A stretch of DNA of 64,000 nt, taken from positions 186,501 through 250,500 of the forward strand of contig NZ_CP009429.1 of the NCBI RefSeq assembly GCF_001314325.1. The letters run 5' to 3'. How positions within the stretch are numbered: position 1 is the first letter of the stretch; each line of letters begins with the position of its first letter. Source of the DNA: Sphingopyxis macrogoltabida (GTDB taxonomy: Bacteria > Pseudomonadota > Alphaproteobacteria > Sphingomonadales > Sphingomonadaceae). The notes under the pieces were generated by a model that saw only the letters and a program-made list of their open reading frames with translations, had not been told where the DNA came from and searched no databases. Of the stretch, positions 19,461-27,686 are shown one piece after another. Both the position numbers and the translations under genes were made by a program.

Positions 19461-20819
19461 ATGCCGACCCTTTTTTTCGCCGATCTGGTGCGCGAGCTGT
19501 GCCAGGAGGGCGGGACCGGGCCGCTGACGCCGACCGGCGCGGTGCCCGGCCATCGCCGCTTCGCCGGCAACGTACCGATCGACACGCCGTTTCACTATGC
19601 CATCGCGGGGGTCGTCCACGAAGGCCAGTGGGAGGCCGGGCTCGGCCGGATCGACACGAGCGGCCGGCTGGTCCGCGATACCGTCGCGGCGTCGTCGAAC
19701 GGCGGCGCGCCTGTCGACTTTGAACCTGGTCTCAAGACATTGGCGCTGACCGTCGGGGCCGGCTGGTTCGCCGCGACGGACGCGGCCGACGCGACCCTCG
19801 GTGCCCTTGTTGCGGCGAAGCAGCCGCTGTCGACGGGGCATGAGACGGTGGCGACGGGGCTGGCGGACGATCTGCTGACGGTGCGGCGCGGCGGCGGCTG
19901 GGTGAATGTCCCGATGGCGTCGTTGACCTATAAGAATGCTGCGGGGGCCTACATCGTCGGCGGGCTGCTCGCTTGCGCAAACGGGACGGCGGCGGCGCCG
20001 TCGATCGCTTTCGGTGGCAGCCCCGCCACGGGCCTGTTCCGGGCCGGAAGCGACATCTTGGGCATGGCGACCGCAGGGGCCGAACGCGTCCGGATTGCCG
20101 CCAATGGCGATCTCGGCGTCGGGGCCAGCCCCGTTGCCAACGTCCGGCTGACGGTTCGTGCGGCGGATGCCGACGCGATGCAGACGGTCGCGCGCTTCCA
20201 GGTCACGAATCTTGCCGGAAACGATTCGCACTATCTTTTGCTCGGATCCGACCCGACGGCCAACATGGTGCAATTGACATCGACGGGCACAAATTTGGGC
20301 GGCTTCGTCTTTCATAACGGATCGGTCGAACGACTGCGGCTGTCGTCGGCGGGCGTGTTGCAGCCCGGCAGCGACAATGGGCAGACTTTGGGTGCCGCAT
20401 CGTCCCGCTGGTCGGTCGTCTATGCCGGGACGGGGACGATCAACACGTCGGATATGCGCGACAAGACGTGGCGCGGCGGCGCCACCGGGGCCGAATTGCA
20501 CGCGGCGCGGCGGATCGCGGCCGAGCTGGGGTTCTTTCAGTGGAACGACGCGATTGCCGAGAAGGGGGCGGCCGGTGCACGCCATCATTTCGGGCTGCGC
20601 GCGCAGGCGGTCTGGGCGATCATGGCCGACGAGGGACTGGTCGATCCGGTCGGCGCCGACGGCCGGCCGGGGGCGACCCCCTATGCCTTTCTTTGCTGGG
20701 ACGAATGGGATGCGGATGGCGGGACGCAGACGCGCTTCGGCATCCGTCCCGACCAGCTCGCGCTGTTCCTGATCGCCGGGCAGGAAGCGCGGATCGCGGC
20801 GCTGGAGGCGGCGGCGTGA
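19461..20819 (+). CDS. fibre-like phage protein with S74-type C-terminal chaperone domain
   Basis: 452 residues. The N-terminal ~110 residues resemble phage attachment segments (FADLVRELCQEGGTG, GHRRFAGNV, YAIAGVVHEGQWE). The middle is Gly/Ala-rich repeats of the fibre type (SPATGLFRAGSDILGMAT). The C terminus, from TSDMRDK at about residue 330, resembles the peptidase S74 intramolecular chaperone: Ser-Asp then Lys, and HHFGLRAQAVWAIMADEG. That domain trims itself after fibre trimerisation. It ends in a short coiled coil. A fibre gene between capsid and connector genes is unusual. Start ATG 19461 has GGAAAGGA 12 bases upstream. Confidence 0.75.
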   Translation: MPTLFFADLVRELCQEGGTGPLTPTGAVPGHRRFAGNVPIDTPFHYAIAGVVHEGQWEAGLGRIDTSGRLVRDTVAASSNGGAPVDFEPGLKTLALTVGAGWFAATDAADATLGALVAAKQPLSTGHETVATGLADDLLTVRRGGGWVNVPMASLTYKNAAGAYIVGGLLACANGTAAAPSIAFGGSPATGLFRAGSDILGMATAGAERVRIAANGDLGVGASPVANVRLTVRAADADAMQTVARFQVTNLAGNDSHYLLLGSDPTANMVQLTSTGTNLGGFVFHNGSVERLRLSSAGVLQPGSDNGQTLGAASSRWSVVYAGTGTINTSDMRDKTWRGGATGAELHAARRIAAELGFFQWNDAIAEKGAAGARHHFGLRAQAVWAIMADEGLVDPVGADGRPGATPYAFLCWDEWDADGGTQTRFGIRPDQLALFLIAGQEARIAALEAAA

Positions 20820-20980
20820 CGGCGGGAAAGCCGCCGTCGGCGCAGGCGATCGGCGATGCCGGGCGGCGCGAATTGCCGGGCGAATGGGGCGGCGCGGCGC
20901 CCGACGCAGCGCGGCCGCCCGCCCGCCACCTCCAGCCCTGCGGCGTGGCGCGGCGGGTGATGGTGGTTCGCAAACCCTGA
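20816..20980 (+). CDS. small hypothetical protein coupled to the fibre gene
   Basis: 54 residues, starting at GTG 20816, which overlaps the fibre stop as GTGA, a usual sign of translational coupling. The protein is rich in Ala, Pro, Gly and Arg and shows no recognisable domain. The frame closes 16 bp before the next gene. It may be a real small virion or assembly protein, or a chance frame. Confidence 0.4.
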   Translation: MTAGKPPSAQAIGDAGRRELPGEWGGAAPDAARPPARHLQPCGVARRVMVVRKP

Positions 20981-20996
20981 CCAGAAAGGAGCGGAC

Positions 20997-21278
20997 ATGA
21001 CGATGGTGGTGAAGGATCCGGGGGCACGGATCGATTTCGAGTTCGAATGGGCGGCCGCCTATCCCGACGGGCAGGCGGTGCTGGCGAGCGCATGGACGTG
21101 CGTGCCCGACGAGCCGGACGGCGTCGCGGTCGCGGCGGCGAGCCACGATCTGCTGAAATCGGTCGCGACGCTGACCGGCGGGATCGCCGGCCACGTCTAT
21201 CGCGTGAGCAACCGGGTGACGATGAGCGACGGGCAGATCGACGAGCGGTCGCTGACCGTGAGGGTGGAGGAACGGTGA
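20997..21278 (+). CDS. phage fibre-tail adaptor-like protein
   Basis: 93 residues forming an all-beta, Ig-like domain: FEFEWAAAYPDGQ, ASAWTCVP, then GGIAGHVYRVSNRVTMSDGQIDERSLTV written here in part as HVYRVSNRVTMSDGQ. That pattern is common in small phage proteins annotated as fibre-tail adaptors, found beside fibre genes. A strong AAAGGAG precedes ATG 20997. Its stop overlaps the connector start by one base (TGATG). With the two genes before it, it forms a cassette missing from the Rhodobacter GTA. Confidence 0.65.
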   Translation: MTMVVKDPGARIDFEFEWAAAYPDGQAVLASAWTCVPDEPDGVAVAAASHDLLKSVATLTGGIAGHVYRVSNRVTMSDGQIDERSLTVRVEER

Positions 21279-21823
21279 TGACGACGAGCCTGGTACCGGG
21301 CGAGGCCCCGGTGAGCCTCGACGAGGCGCGCGGCTGGCTGCGGCTGGGCGCGAGCACCGACGATGCGGTGGTCGCGGGATTGATCCGCGCCGCAGCGAAT
21401 ATCTGCGAGAGCTTCGTCGGTCAGTGGCTGGTGATCCGCGAAGCCGAGGAGGTCGTGGCCGTCGCCGGTAGCAAGATCCGCCTGTCGGTGCGGCCGGTGG
21501 TCGCGGTCGAGGCCGTGACCTTGCTTCTCGCGGCGGGCGGCGAAAGCGAGGTCGCCGAAGCGGACCGGAGCCTCGGCCTGTCATCCGACGGGACCGGCTG
21601 GCTGTCGATCGCCGGGACGCGCGACGGCAACCGGGTGCGTGTCCGTTATCGCGCCGGCATGGCGGCCGACGTCAACGCCATTCCGGAGGCGATCCGCCAT
21701 GGCATATTGCGCATGATGCAGCATCTCCACGCGGCGCGCGACGGCGACACCGGCGCGCCGCCGGCGATGATCGCGGCGCTGTGGCAGCCGTGGCGGCGGG
21801 TCGGGCTGGGGAGCGGCCGATGA
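21278..21823 (+). CDS. head-tail connector (adaptor), GTA gp6-like
   Basis: 181 residues from ATG 21278. The N terminus, PVSLDEARGWLRLGASTDDAVV, followed by LIRAAANICESFVGQWL, is the signature of the HK97 gp6 / phiE125 gp8 connector group; the middle is a beta insert and the end has IPEAIRHGILRMMQHLH. Connectors form the ring under the portal. Its stop overlaps the next start as ATGA. A separate head-closure (gp7) gene, expected next, is not seen. Confidence 0.88.
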   Translation: MTTSLVPGEAPVSLDEARGWLRLGASTDDAVVAGLIRAAANICESFVGQWLVIREAEEVVAVAGSKIRLSVRPVVAVEAVTLLLAAGGESEVAEADRSLGLSSDGTGWLSIAGTRDGNRVRVRYRAGMAADVNAIPEAIRHGILRMMQHLHAARDGDTGAPPAMIAALWQPWRRVGLGSGR

Positions 21824-22212
21824 GCGGGGCCGAGCAGGCGGTTCGGGTGCGGGCGCTGGATTTGCTGTCCGCCGATGCGGAGCTCGCGGGGCTGGTTCAC
21901 GGGATTTTCGACGGTACGCCGCCGCGCGTGAGCGCGCCCTATGTTTCGGTCGCGGCGGCCGAAGGAAGCGACTGGGGCACCAAGGATCGTGCCGGGCGCG
22001 AGGTGCGGCTGACGCTGTTGCTCGCCGGCGCGGGCAGCGCGCCCGGCGATCGGGCGGCAGGGCGGATCGAGGCGGTCGTCGCGGCGTTGCGCGGAGCGGC
22101 CGGCGATTGGACCGTCGTTGGCGCGCGCGCGATCCGGACGCGCTTCAGCTTTGCCCGCGACGGCGGCTGGCGGCACGAAGTGGTGGTGCGTTGCCGCTGC
22201 CTTGCGGCGTGA
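21820..22212 (+). CDS. DUF3168 tail terminator-like protein, GTA gp8-like
   Basis: 130 residues from ATG 21820. DUF3168 pattern: VRALDLLSADAELAGLVHGIFDGTPP, then APYVSVAAAEGSDWGTKDRAGREV and a C-terminal HEVVVRCRCLA strand. In Rhodobacter GTA the matching gp8 caps the tail tube at the head side. Length and order agree. The following gene is on the other strand, 3 bp away. Confidence 0.85.
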   Translation: MSGAEQAVRVRALDLLSADAELAGLVHGIFDGTPPRVSAPYVSVAAAEGSDWGTKDRAGREVRLTLLLAGAGSAPGDRAAGRIEAVVAALRGAAGDWTVVGARAIRTRFSFARDGGWRHEVVVRCRCLAA

Positions 22213-22215
22213 GCA

Positions 22216-22551
22216 TCACTCGCCGGGGCGCGAGTTGTTTTCCGAATAGTCCTTGAACTTGTCGACGAAGTTCGCGTGATAATCGTCGACCTGCATGTCG
22301 GCATTTTCCGCGGCATCGGCTTCCGAATCGCCGCCCGAACGGTTGAGTGCGATCACCGCGGTGCGAAAGGCGGCGCGTTCGGTTTCGCACACCGACTTGA
22401 CCGACATTTCGAACTCGGCGGCGGTGATCTTGTCGTCGAGCCCCTTCTTCATCGCCGTGTTCAGACATTTGGTGAAAGCGACGCGCGTCGTGTCGACCGC
22501 GGCGGTCGGCGACGGCGCCATGGCGGCCAGAAGCAATGTCGTGAAAAGCAT
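22216..22551 (-). CDS. small secreted protein encoded against the cluster
   Basis: 111 residues from ATG 22551, with GGGGAG at a good distance upstream on the minus strand. A signal peptide (MLFTTLLLAAMAPSPTAA) is clear. The mature part has two Cys (KCLN and SVCE) about 29 residues apart and a charged helical body ending in DYSENNSRPGE. I do not recognise a family. It lies between the tail-terminator and tail-tube genes and would need its own promoter inside the phage operon. Its orientation and secretion suggest either a cargo gene or a host-envelope function tied to the particle. Confidence 0.7.
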   Translation of the reverse strand: MLFTTLLLAAMAPSPTAAVDTTRVAFTKCLNTAMKKGLDDKITAAEFEMSVKSVCETERAAFRTAVIALNRSGGDSEADAAENADMQVDDYHANFVDKFKDYSENNSRPGE

Positions 22552-22598
22552 CCTGCGACTCCCCGTTTGCAGCGATTTTTCTGTGAGGAGATTAGACG

Positions 22599-23006
22599 AT
22601 GGCAATTGAAAATGGGAGCGCTTTTCTGCTCAAGATCGGCGATGGCGGGGTGCCGCCCGCCTATGGCACCGTCGCGGGTCTGCGCACGACGCAGCTTTCG
22701 GTGAATGGCGAGGCGGTGAACGTCACGACCAAGGATTCGGGCGGCTGGCGCGAGCTGCTGTCGGGCGCCGGGGTGCGATCGGTTTCGGTGAGCGCGGCGG
22801 GGATCTTTACCGGGTCGGCGGCTGAGGTACGGCTGCGCGGCCATGCCTTGTCGGGCGCGATCGACGATTATCAACTGAGCTTCGAAAGCGGCGAGCGGAT
22901 GCAGGGGCGCTTCCTGGTCACGCGGCTCGACTATGCCGGCGATTACAACGGCGAGCGCAATTATACGCTGAGCCTGGAATCGAGCGGGCCGGTGGTGAGC
23001 CTGTGA
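22599..23006 (+). CDS. major tail (tube) protein, TP901-1 type, GTA gp9-like
   Basis: 135 residues. GTA gp9 signature: NGSAFLLKIGD at the start, GLRTTQLSVNGEAVNVTTKDSGGWRELLSG (given here in part as VNVTTKDSGGWRELL), and a final NYTLSLESSG. The protein stacks into the tail tube. A strong GAGGAG precedes ATG 22599. Its stop overlaps the next start as in most of this cluster. Confidence 0.92.
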   Translation: MAIENGSAFLLKIGDGGVPPAYGTVAGLRTTQLSVNGEAVNVTTKDSGGWRELLSGAGVRSVSVSAAGIFTGSAAEVRLRGHALSGAIDDYQLSFESGERMQGRFLVTRLDYAGDYNGERNYTLSLESSGPVVSL

Positions 23007-23314
23007 GCGGCGCGAACCCACTGCGCGGTGAGGCCGAACTGCGCGTCGGCGACGCGGTGCATGTGCTGCGCCCGAGCTTTGCCGCGCTGGTGGCGGCCGA
23101 GGACGAGCTGGGACCGCTGTTCACGCTGGTCGAGCGGGCCGCCGACGGCAAGCTGGCATTGGCTGAGCTGGCGTCGCTGTTCTGGCATTGCGTGCGCGAC
23201 CGGCCCGAGGCGCTGACGCGCGAGCGGGTCGGCGAGGCGGTGGTCGCGCAGGGGCTGGCGGCGGTGACTCCGGCGCTGCGCGTGCTGCTCGGGCAGATAT
23301 TGCAGGGGCGGTGA
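23003..23314 (+). CDS. GTA gp10-like tail assembly protein
   Basis: 103 residues from GTG 23003. Begins GANPLRGEAELRVGDAVHVLRPSFAALVAAEDELG in style of the GTA-gp10 family (key part RPSFAALVAAEDELG), followed by helices and a final LGQILQG. This family is specific to gene transfer agents and related phages and likely acts as a tail-assembly chaperone. One base separates it from the next gene. Confidence 0.88.
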   Translation: MSGANPLRGEAELRVGDAVHVLRPSFAALVAAEDELGPLFTLVERAADGKLALAELASLFWHCVRDRPEALTRERVGEAVVAQGLAAVTPALRVLLGQILQGR

Positions 23315-23315
23315 G

Positions 23316-23519
23316 GTGCAGGACGAACGGCTGGGCTCCGCCGCGCTGGCGCTCGCGGGGGTGATGGCGCGCGTCGGCGGTTGGCGGCCGGACGAGTTCT
23401 GGGCGGCGACGCCTGCCGATGTCCGCGCGGTACTGGCGGGGTGGGCCGAAGAGGATGCGGCGCCGGGGCTGGGCCGTGCCGCGCTGGCGGCGATGATGGA
23501 GGCATTTCCCGATGGATGA
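23316..23519 (+). CDS. tail assembly chaperone, GTA gp10.1-like
   Basis: 67 residues from GTG 23316. Helical, with the family features GGWRPDEFWAATPADVRAVL. It matches the small protein found between gp10 and gp11 in Rhodobacter GTA, which is thought to keep the tape measure soluble with gp10. Its end overlaps the start of the tape-measure gene by 8 bp. Confidence 0.85.
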   Translation: MQDERLGSAALALAGVMARVGGWRPDEFWAATPADVRAVLAGWAEEDAAPGLGRAALAAMMEAFPDG

Positions 23520-24084
23520 GATCGACGAGCTGGTGGTCGCGGTGCGCGCCGATACCGGTCTTTTCCGCCGCGACATCGCGGCGATGCGCGCCGAGCTCGA
23601 CGGGCCGCTGGTCGCCGGCGCCGAGCAGGCCGGGCGGGCGATCGAAGGCGCGCCGTCGCGCGCGATCCGCACCGGCAAGCTGGGGTTCGAGGATCTGAAA
23701 CGGCTGGTGCTGTCGGTGATGGCCGACGTCGCGCGGGTCGCGATTTCGAACGGCATCGGTGCGGCGATGGGCGGCGGGTCGGGCGGCGGCGGATTGCTGT
23801 CGCTCGGAAGCTCGATCGCGATGGCGCTGTTCGGGGCGCCGGGACGCGCGACGGGCGGGCCGGTGAGCGCGGGGCGCGCCTACAGGGTCGGCGAGCGCGG
23901 ACCCGAGCTGTTCGTGCCGACCGCAAGCGGGCGGATCGAGGCGGCGGGCACGGGCGGGGTGCGCAACATCGCGATCACGGTGAATGTGCGCGGCGATGCC
24001 GGGAGCGAGCCGCAGCGGCTGGCGCAGACCGGGCGGCAACTGGCGCGCGCGGTGCGGCGCGCGGTCGCGCAGGGCGAAGACTGA
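23512..24084 (+). CDS. short tape-measure protein, GTA gp11-like
   Basis: 190 residues. N-terminal helix, a Gly-rich linker (GGGSGGGGLLSLGSS), then the conserved tape-measure end ATGGPVSAGRAYRVGERGPELFVP. Very short for a tape measure: such proteins set tail length, so the predicted tail is stubby, as in the Rhodobacter GTA where gp11 is also about 220 residues. Stop overlaps the next ATG as TGATG. Confidence 0.85.
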   Translation: MDEIDELVVAVRADTGLFRRDIAAMRAELDGPLVAGAEQAGRAIEGAPSRAIRTGKLGFEDLKRLVLSVMADVARVAISNGIGAAMGGGSGGGGLLSLGSSIAMALFGAPGRATGGPVSAGRAYRVGERGPELFVPTASGRIEAAGTGGVRNIAITVNVRGDAGSEPQRLAQTGRQLARAVRRAVAQGED

Positions 24085-26417
24085 TGGGCTGGGCGCTGGT
24101 GGCGGCCGAGCCGCATCATAGGAAGGGCTGGCTGAAGCGCTTCGACCCGCGCTTCTGGACGGTCGATTTCGCGCGGCCGATGATGGCGAGCGTGACGAGC
24201 GATGCGCCGCGGGCGCTGCGCGTCGAGACGGTTTTCTATCGCAAGCAGGATCTGGCCGGGCTGATCTGGGAGGCCGAGGACCGCTGGGACCATCCGCTGC
24301 TCGCCTATGAGACGAAACGCGATTTCCGGCACACGCAGCTCCGCTTCCGCTGGCGGTCGGGCGGGATCAAGCCGCTCGACGCGCTGCACGGGCCGACGCT
24401 GACCATCGAGGGGCGCGATGCGGCGGGGAGCCCGCGCGCCTGGTATGTGCGGCTGTGGAACTATGCGACGGGGACGGCCGAGGATGCGCTGGTCAGCCTC
24501 GATTTCGACGATCTCGACGGCGGCTTCCTGCTGCCGGGCGAGGCGGACCCGGTGTGGGCGGGCGACATCGACCGGATGTTCGTTTCGCTGGTGCCGCCGG
24601 ATTATGACGCGAGCGACGGCGTGCTCGCGGCGCCGGTCGAGGGCTGGGCCGAGATGAGCGAGATCGCCTGTGCGGGGTCGGGATCGGTGCTGGCGATTGG
24701 CGATGTCGTGCTGCCCGAACACGCCCTCGGCATCGCGGGCGGCTATGACGACAGCTATAACCTGACCCCGGCGCGGGTGGTGCGGCAGATCGTGCAACTG
24801 GGCTATCGCGGCGACGTCGTCCACTATGTCGGGATGAGTCATTATATGCGGCTCGAGGCGGCGAGCGGCGGTTTTTACGCGAGCCTGGCGGGCGGGGTGC
24901 TCAACGGACCGTGCGCGGCCTGGCATGCCGGTTATGCGAGCGCGTGCAAGGCGGCGGGGCTGGGGCTCATCTGGTCGCTGTCGTACGAATATTTCGATGC
25001 CTATTGCTGGGAGGACTGGAAGCAGCGGACGGCCGATGGATCGCCGGCGCTGACCGGCTGGGAGCCACCGGCGACCTTGCTGTCGCCGGCGAATGCCGCC
25101 GCGATGGGATATCTGCAACTTGTAGCGCGGGCGTTCGTCGCAATCGGCGCGGCGGCGGAGCTGCCGCTGAAATTCCAGGTCGGCGAACCCTGGTGGTGGA
25201 CCGCGAGCGAAGGGCGGCTTTGCGCCTATGATGCCGCGACGACGGCGGCGCTGGGCAGCGCGAGCGTCGCGATCCCCGACGTGCGCGGGGTGCTCGATGC
25301 GGGGCAATTGGCGATGCTCGATGCGCTGGGCGTATTGTTGGCCGCGTCGACCGGCGCGCTCGTCGCGGCGGCGCGCGACGAGGCGGGGGTGGCGGGGCTG
25401 GTGAGCCATTTACTCGTCTTTCTGCCGACGGTGCTCGATGGCGAGGCGCCCGAGGTGCGGCGCGCCAATGTGCCGCCGGACTGGGCGGCGCCGGCGTTCG
25501 ATGTGCTGCAGCTCGAGGATTATGACTGGGTCACCGCCGGGCGCGGCGGCGAGACGGCGGGTGCACGCGCGGTGATGGTCGCGCGGCTCGGCTATCCGGT
25601 CGACGAGCAGCATTATTTTTCGGGGTTCGTGCTGCTGCCCGAGCAGCGGGCGCAGTGGGGACCGATTGCGGACGCCGCCGACGCGGCACGGCGTGCCGGG
25701 GTGGCGCAGACCTTCGTCTGGGCGCTGCCGCAGGTGGCGCGCGACGGTTTCATAACATTCGACGGACAAGGCGACGGGGAGGGCGAGGTGCAGGCTTTTG
25801 ATGCGGTGGATTTCCCGCTGGCGATCGGGCGCGAGGCGCTGGTGGTGACCGAATTTTCGACCCAGATCGTGAGTTCGCCGTCGGGGCATGAGCAGCGCGC
25901 GAGCGAATGGGCCGAGGCGCGGATGCGCTACGACGCGGGGCCGGGGGTGCGCTCGGAGGCCGATGTGCGGATCCTGACCGATTTCTTCCGCGCCCGGCGC
26001 GGCGCGGCGCGGGCGTTTCGTTTTCGCGATCCGTTCGACGGCAGTTCGGCGGCGAGCGGCGGTATGCCGACGGCGATCGACCAGTGGCTGGGGACCGGCG
26101 ACGGCAGCCGGCGGCATTTCGCACTGGTCAAATATTATGGCAGCGACGATGCGATACAGACGCGCGCGATCCGCCTGCCGGTCGCGGGGAGCGTGCGGGT
26201 GTCGGTCGACGGGATGGAGACCGCGGCCTTTGCGTTGACCGACAGCGGCGAAGTGCTGCTCGATGCCGCGCCGGCGGACGGGGTGGCGGTGCGTGCGGGC
26301 TTCCTGTTCGACGTGCCGGTGCGCTTTGCCGAGGATCGGCTGGAGGTGAGCCGCGCGACGTTCCTTGCGGGCGAGATCGCGAATGTGCCGCTGGTCGAGG
26401 TGCGGGCGCCATGGTGA
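24084..26417 (+). CDS. distal-tail fusion: TIM-barrel-like region plus DUF2460 (gp12 position)
   Basis: 777 residues. The last ~205 residues (from AFDAVDFPLAIG, ~572) are the DUF2460 domain that makes up the whole of Rhodobacter GTA gp12. In front lie an N-terminal module (1-200, with WTVDFARPMMAS) and a TIM-barrel-like stretch (~215-540) with LGYRGDVVHYVGMSHYMRL, WSLSYEYFDAYCWEDW and FQVGEPWWW. I recall such parts as a non-contractile-sheath type TIM barrel in tailed phages. The protein likely forms the tail end and may touch cell-surface glycans. The tail hub further on is shorter than its Rhodobacter counterpart, which carries its own TIM barrel. Confidence 0.78.
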   Translation: MGWALVAAEPHHRKGWLKRFDPRFWTVDFARPMMASVTSDAPRALRVETVFYRKQDLAGLIWEAEDRWDHPLLAYETKRDFRHTQLRFRWRSGGIKPLDALHGPTLTIEGRDAAGSPRAWYVRLWNYATGTAEDALVSLDFDDLDGGFLLPGEADPVWAGDIDRMFVSLVPPDYDASDGVLAAPVEGWAEMSEIACAGSGSVLAIGDVVLPEHALGIAGGYDDSYNLTPARVVRQIVQLGYRGDVVHYVGMSHYMRLEAASGGFYASLAGGVLNGPCAAWHAGYASACKAAGLGLIWSLSYEYFDAYCWEDWKQRTADGSPALTGWEPPATLLSPANAAAMGYLQLVARAFVAIGAAAELPLKFQVGEPWWWTASEGRLCAYDAATTAALGSASVAIPDVRGVLDAGQLAMLDALGVLLAASTGALVAAARDEAGVAGLVSHLLVFLPTVLDGEAPEVRRANVPPDWAAPAFDVLQLEDYDWVTAGRGGETAGARAVMVARLGYPVDEQHYFSGFVLLPEQRAQWGPIADAADAARRAGVAQTFVWALPQVARDGFITFDGQGDGEGEVQAFDAVDFPLAIGREALVVTEFSTQIVSSPSGHEQRASEWAEARMRYDAGPGVRSEADVRILTDFFRARRGAARAFRFRDPFDGSSAASGGMPTAIDQWLGTGDGSRRHFALVKYYGSDDAIQTRAIRLPVAGSVRVSVDGMETAAFALTDSGEVLLDAAPADGVAVRAGFLFDVPVRFAEDRLEVSRATFLAGEIANVPLVEVRAPW

Positions 26418-27235
26418 TCGCGGCGGCACCCGACTGGCTGTGCGAGGAGCTGGTGACGCTGGCGTGGTGTTGGCGGCTGGCGCGGCGCGACGGAGTGGTG
26501 ATCGGGCTGACCTCGCACGACCGCGACCTGGTGATCGACGGGATCGTCTATCGCGCGGCACCGGGTATGAAGCCGTCGGCGATCGAGACGAGCGACAGCC
26601 TCGACGCTGCGACGATGGATCTCGAAGGCGCCATCGCGAGCGAGGCGATCGCGGCGCGCGATCTCGACGCGGGGCGCTGGGACGGCGCCGAGCTCGTGCT
26701 GTTCGTGACCGACTGGACTGCGCCCGATGCGGCGCCGATCACCGTTGCACGCGGATCGCTGGGAGCGATCGAGCGGCGCGGCGCGGCTTTTGGCGCGGAA
26801 TTGCAAGGGGTGACGCGGATGCTCGACCGGCCGGTGTGCCCGGCAACCTCGCCGAGTTGCCGGGCACACCTGGGTGACCGGGCGTGCCGCGTCGATCTGG
26901 CGCCGCTGACGCACAGGCGGCGGGTGATCGCGGTCGCGGGGCGGACGGTCACGCTCGACAGCGTGGCGGCGGGGGTAATGGCGTTCGGCGAATTGCTGTG
27001 GCTCGAGGGCGCGAATTGCGGATTGGCGAGCCCGGTGATCGGTGCCGAGGGCGCGGTGCTGCATCTCGCCGAGGCGCCGCCTCTGGCCGTGGCGCTGCCG
27101 GCCCGGGTGCGGCTGACCGAAGGGTGCGACAAGCAGCTTTCGACGTGCCGGACCCGTTTTGCCAATTCGGTCAATTTTCGCGGAGAAGCGCACCTTCCCG
27201 GTAATGATCTGCTGACGCGATACCCCGGTGGATGA
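26411..27235 (+). CDS. DUF2163 tail-tip protein, GTA gp13-like
   Basis: 274 residues from ATG 26411, overlapping the previous gene by 7 bp. Two parts: an N-terminal DUF2163 domain (LVTLAWCWRLARRDGVVIGLTSHDRDL, here in part) and a C-terminal BR0599-type end with conserved Cys: CPATSPSCRAHLGDRAC and GCDKQLSTCRTRFANSVNFRG, closing in LLTRYPGG. The Cys set binds an iron-sulphur cluster in the Rhodobacter particle structure, as I recall. It sits at the tail tip beside the hub. All expected Cys are present. Confidence 0.9.
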   Translation: MVIAAAPDWLCEELVTLAWCWRLARRDGVVIGLTSHDRDLVIDGIVYRAAPGMKPSAIETSDSLDAATMDLEGAIASEAIAARDLDAGRWDGAELVLFVTDWTAPDAAPITVARGSLGAIERRGAAFGAELQGVTRMLDRPVCPATSPSCRAHLGDRACRVDLAPLTHRRRVIAVAGRTVTLDSVAAGVMAFGELLWLEGANCGLASPVIGAEGAVLHLAEAPPLAVALPARVRLTEGCDKQLSTCRTRFANSVNFRGEAHLPGNDLLTRYPGG

Positions 27236-27631
27236 CGTTGGCCGGCGCGCCTTCGCTGCGGCGCGCGCGATGGTGGGGGTGCGGTTTCGGCCGCAGGGAA
27301 GCGACGCGCGGACGGGACTCGACTGTGTCGGGCTGGTGTGGGCGGCCTATGCCGCGGCGGGGCGGCGGCTTGTCCGGCCGCGCGATTATCCACTGCGCGG
27401 CTGGGCGCGGGCGCAGGTCGAGGCGGGGCTGACGGCTGCGGGATTCATGCCGGTCGGCGGGGCAGTCCGCGATGGCGTGTGGCGCTGATCGCGCTCGATG
27501 CCGGGCAATTTCACCTCGGGCTGATCGGTACGGATCGGCTGGTGCATGCGCATGCGGGGCTGCGGCGGGTGGTGGAAACGCCGTTCGATGCCTGGGGCGA
27601 TATGGACCGGTGGCGGCTGCCGCTGGATTGA
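27228..27631 (+). pseudogene. NlpC/P60 cell-wall peptidase, GTA gp14-like, frameshifted
   Basis: Two overlapping frames together make one NlpC/P60 protein of about 134 residues. The first (27228-27488, GTG start) carries the catalytic Cys33 in GLDCVGLVWAAY and stops after RDGVWR. The second continues as VALIALDAGQFHLGLIG with the catalytic His and runs to 27631. The join is near 27477, where GGCG-TGTGGCGCTG would read Gly-Asp-Val-Ala-Leu with one extra A; this restores the usual GDV strand of the family. The break separates Cys from His, so the product as written should be dead. Sequencing error, decay or recoding are all possible. Confidence 0.82.
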
Positions 27632-27637
27632 AAAGCC

Positions 27638-27665
27638 CCGTGCTCCCGCCTGCGCGGGGACACGG
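27638..27665. repeat. intergenic hairpin between gp14 and gp15 genes
   Basis: Stem CCGTG..CCCGC with loop CTGC and arms GCGGG..CACGG, with two unpaired or weak positions inside. It fills half of the 55-bp gap after the frameshifted peptidase gene and looks like a short REP-type hairpin. Confidence 0.5.
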
Positions 27666-27686
27666 CTGTGATTATGGGAGCTTATC

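Noticed and set aside
19371..21584. 737-codon minus-strand frame over the fibre cassette
   Set aside because: Antisense to several genes with matching start signals and couplings; composition is that of a shadow frame.
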